Shown: one piece after another, positions 63,266 to 64,000 of the stretch | Layout of the letters: every line of letters begins with the position of its first letter | How positions within the stretch are numbered: position 1 is the stretch's first letter | Assembly: GCF_021390935.1 (NCBI RefSeq) | Contig: NZ_JAJPUI010000009.1 | Span: 124,001 to 188,000, forward strand | Direction of reading: 5' to 3' | DNA length: 64,000 nucleotides | From: Streptomyces sp. CC228A | Lineage (GTDB): Bacteria; Actinomycetota; Actinomycetes; Streptomycetales; Streptomycetaceae | Notes under the pieces: model-generated | What the model was told of the DNA's origin: nothing | The model's database searches: none | What the model saw: only the letters and a program-made list of their open reading frames with translations | Position numbers and translations under genes: made by a program

Positions 63266-64000
63266 ATGCCGTCGGACCACGTTCAGAGCCCCTCCGCACC
63301 CGCGGCCCTGCGGCGGAGCCGCACCGCGGCCCTGCGGCGGAGCCGCACCGCCGCCGTCGGCGTGCTGGTCGCGCTCGGTCTCACCGTCAGCGGCTGCGGA
63401 CTCCTCGGCGGCGGGTCCGGTGACCGCCCGGCCGCCGCGTCCCTGCCTCCGGAGACGGCCCGTCCCGGCAGCGCGCCGCCGGAGGAGGTCTTCCCGGACG
63501 CGCCCACGGTGAAGGAGCCCTTCCGCGGCTCGCCCGCCCTCCGCTGGGCCGACGGCGCCGCCGGGATCGAGGTGCCGGAGGCCAAGGCGGTCGGCAGCTT
63601 CTCCCCGAAGCAGGTCGCCCACGCCCTGGCCGCCGTCAAGGAGCTGCTGGTCGAGGCCAACATCACGCCCGCCACCCTGCGCGGCGAGCACCCCAAGGCG
63701 GCGCTCGACCTGCTCGACCCGCTGCAGAAGGACGGGCGCGGGCTCATGGAGGGCGGCCTGCGCAAGCCCACCAAGGACGCCGACCCCGTCATGCTGTTCA
63801 GCCGCTTCGACCCGACCGAGACCCGCGTGCTGCGGGACCTGGTCAAGACCCGGGGCCGCATCACGTACGAGAAGGGGGAGAGCGACGGGGAGCTGCTGAT
63901 CCGCGCCGACTTCTCGTTCGTCTACCCGGTGGTCAAGGTCAAGACGGGCGAGCGGGAGGTCGACCGGTCCGTCATCCGTCGCGAGCTGACGTTCGCGCTG
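63266..64000 (+). CDS. Lipoprotein, N-terminal part, cut by the window edge
   Basis: At least 245 residues, frame open to the right edge. Type II signal peptide: a basic Arg-rich n-region, hydrophobic VGVLVALGLTVSGC with lipobox VSGC, then a Gly/Ser-rich linker. I do not recognise the mature domain; it is mixed alpha/beta, with LLDPLQKDGRGLMEGGLR and LLIRADFSFVYPVVKV. An exact 24-bp tandem duplication (63302-63349) doubles AALRRSRT in the n-region. ATG with GGCGAGGA upstream. Confidence 0.85.
   Translation, partial: MPSDHVQSPSAPAALRRSRTAALRRSRTAAVGVLVALGLTVSGCGLLGGGSGDRPAAASLPPETARPGSAPPEEVFPDAPTVKEPFRGSPALRWADGAAGIEVPEAKAVGSFSPKQVAHALAAVKELLVEANITPATLRGEHPKAALDLLDPLQKDGRGLMEGGLRKPTKDADPVMLFSRFDPTETRVLRDLVKTRGRITYEKGESDGELLIRADFSFVYPVVKVKTGEREVDRSVIRRELTFAL
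63302..63349 (+). repeat. 24-bp exact tandem duplication in a signal-peptide n-region
   Basis: Two identical 24-bp units starting GCGGCCCTGCGG and ending AGCCGCACC, in frame, adding a second AALRRSRT with three extra arginines before the hydrophobic core. Confidence 0.93.

Overview
The window is high-GC actinobacterial chromosome, almost certainly Streptomyces or a close relative. Evidence: very strong G/C codon bias; a second, partial nuo (complex I) cluster followed by htpX and yccF; the tRNA-Thr / tRNA-Met / rpmG / HadA-like / HadB-like / murB / tRNA-Trp / secE / nusG order; a TTG-started rpoB; and an ATP-binding protein / XRE-DUF5753 / DUF397 triad. All calls come from reading the sequence; no database search was run.

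Layout. (1) 405-11222 is a tightly coupled ten-gene operon for nuoA, B, C, H, I, J, K, L, M and N with no nuoD, E, F or G. NuoC and NuoI carry long Pro/Ala-rich tails, and the NuoC tail holds five 39-bp (13-residue) repeats and a one-base frameshift. (2) 11589-14789 holds htpX, a YccF protein, an APC permease (minus) and a GlsB/YeaQ-type membrane protein. (3) 14791-19790 is an insertion-sequence graveyard: an IS481 element with a perfect 6-bp target duplication, a 1580-bp IS5-like unit that landed inside that duplication and carries a passenger gene, an IS5 C-terminal remnant, an IS630 element that splits a small secreted-protein gene, and a decayed GH6 glycosidase. (4) 19792-24550 holds ogt-alkB (DNA alkylation repair), a YajQ family protein, tRNA-Tyr, an NAD(P)-binding protein and an amidohydrolase with degraded metal ligands. 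(5) 25280-33026 holds tRNA-Thr, tRNA-Met, rpmG, two MaoC-type dehydratase subunits, murB, adenosine deaminase, an aspartate aminotransferase, tRNA-Trp, secE and nusG. (6) 33208-50642 is the core transcription/translation block: rplK-rplA, a lipoprotein, rplJ-rplL with an L10 leader, rpoB-rpoC, rpsL-rpsG-fusA and tuf, with several clear promoters and intrinsic terminators. (7) 50987-64000 is accessory: a Tat-exported PIG-L deacetylase with a divergent MarR regulator, a two-gene RNA-repair operon (RNA ligase-kinase, then an MJ1316/EEP-nuclease/2H/nucleotidyltransferase protein), an HTH protein coupled to a PD-(D/E)XK-type protein, the regulatory triad, and a lipoprotein that runs off the right edge.

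Two cross-cutting observations matter most. First, the IS region can be unpicked base by base: removing the 1580-bp unit and one TA restores a perfect GCTAGG duplication around IS481, and removing IS630 and one TA restores a 112-residue secreted protein. Second, six genes (nuoC, the IS5 transposase, PIG-L, both RNA-repair genes and the HTH gene) each become one continuous reading frame if a single missing G or C is restored. All six are deletions and none lies in the housekeeping block, so either read/assembly error or real decay of dispensable genes could explain them.
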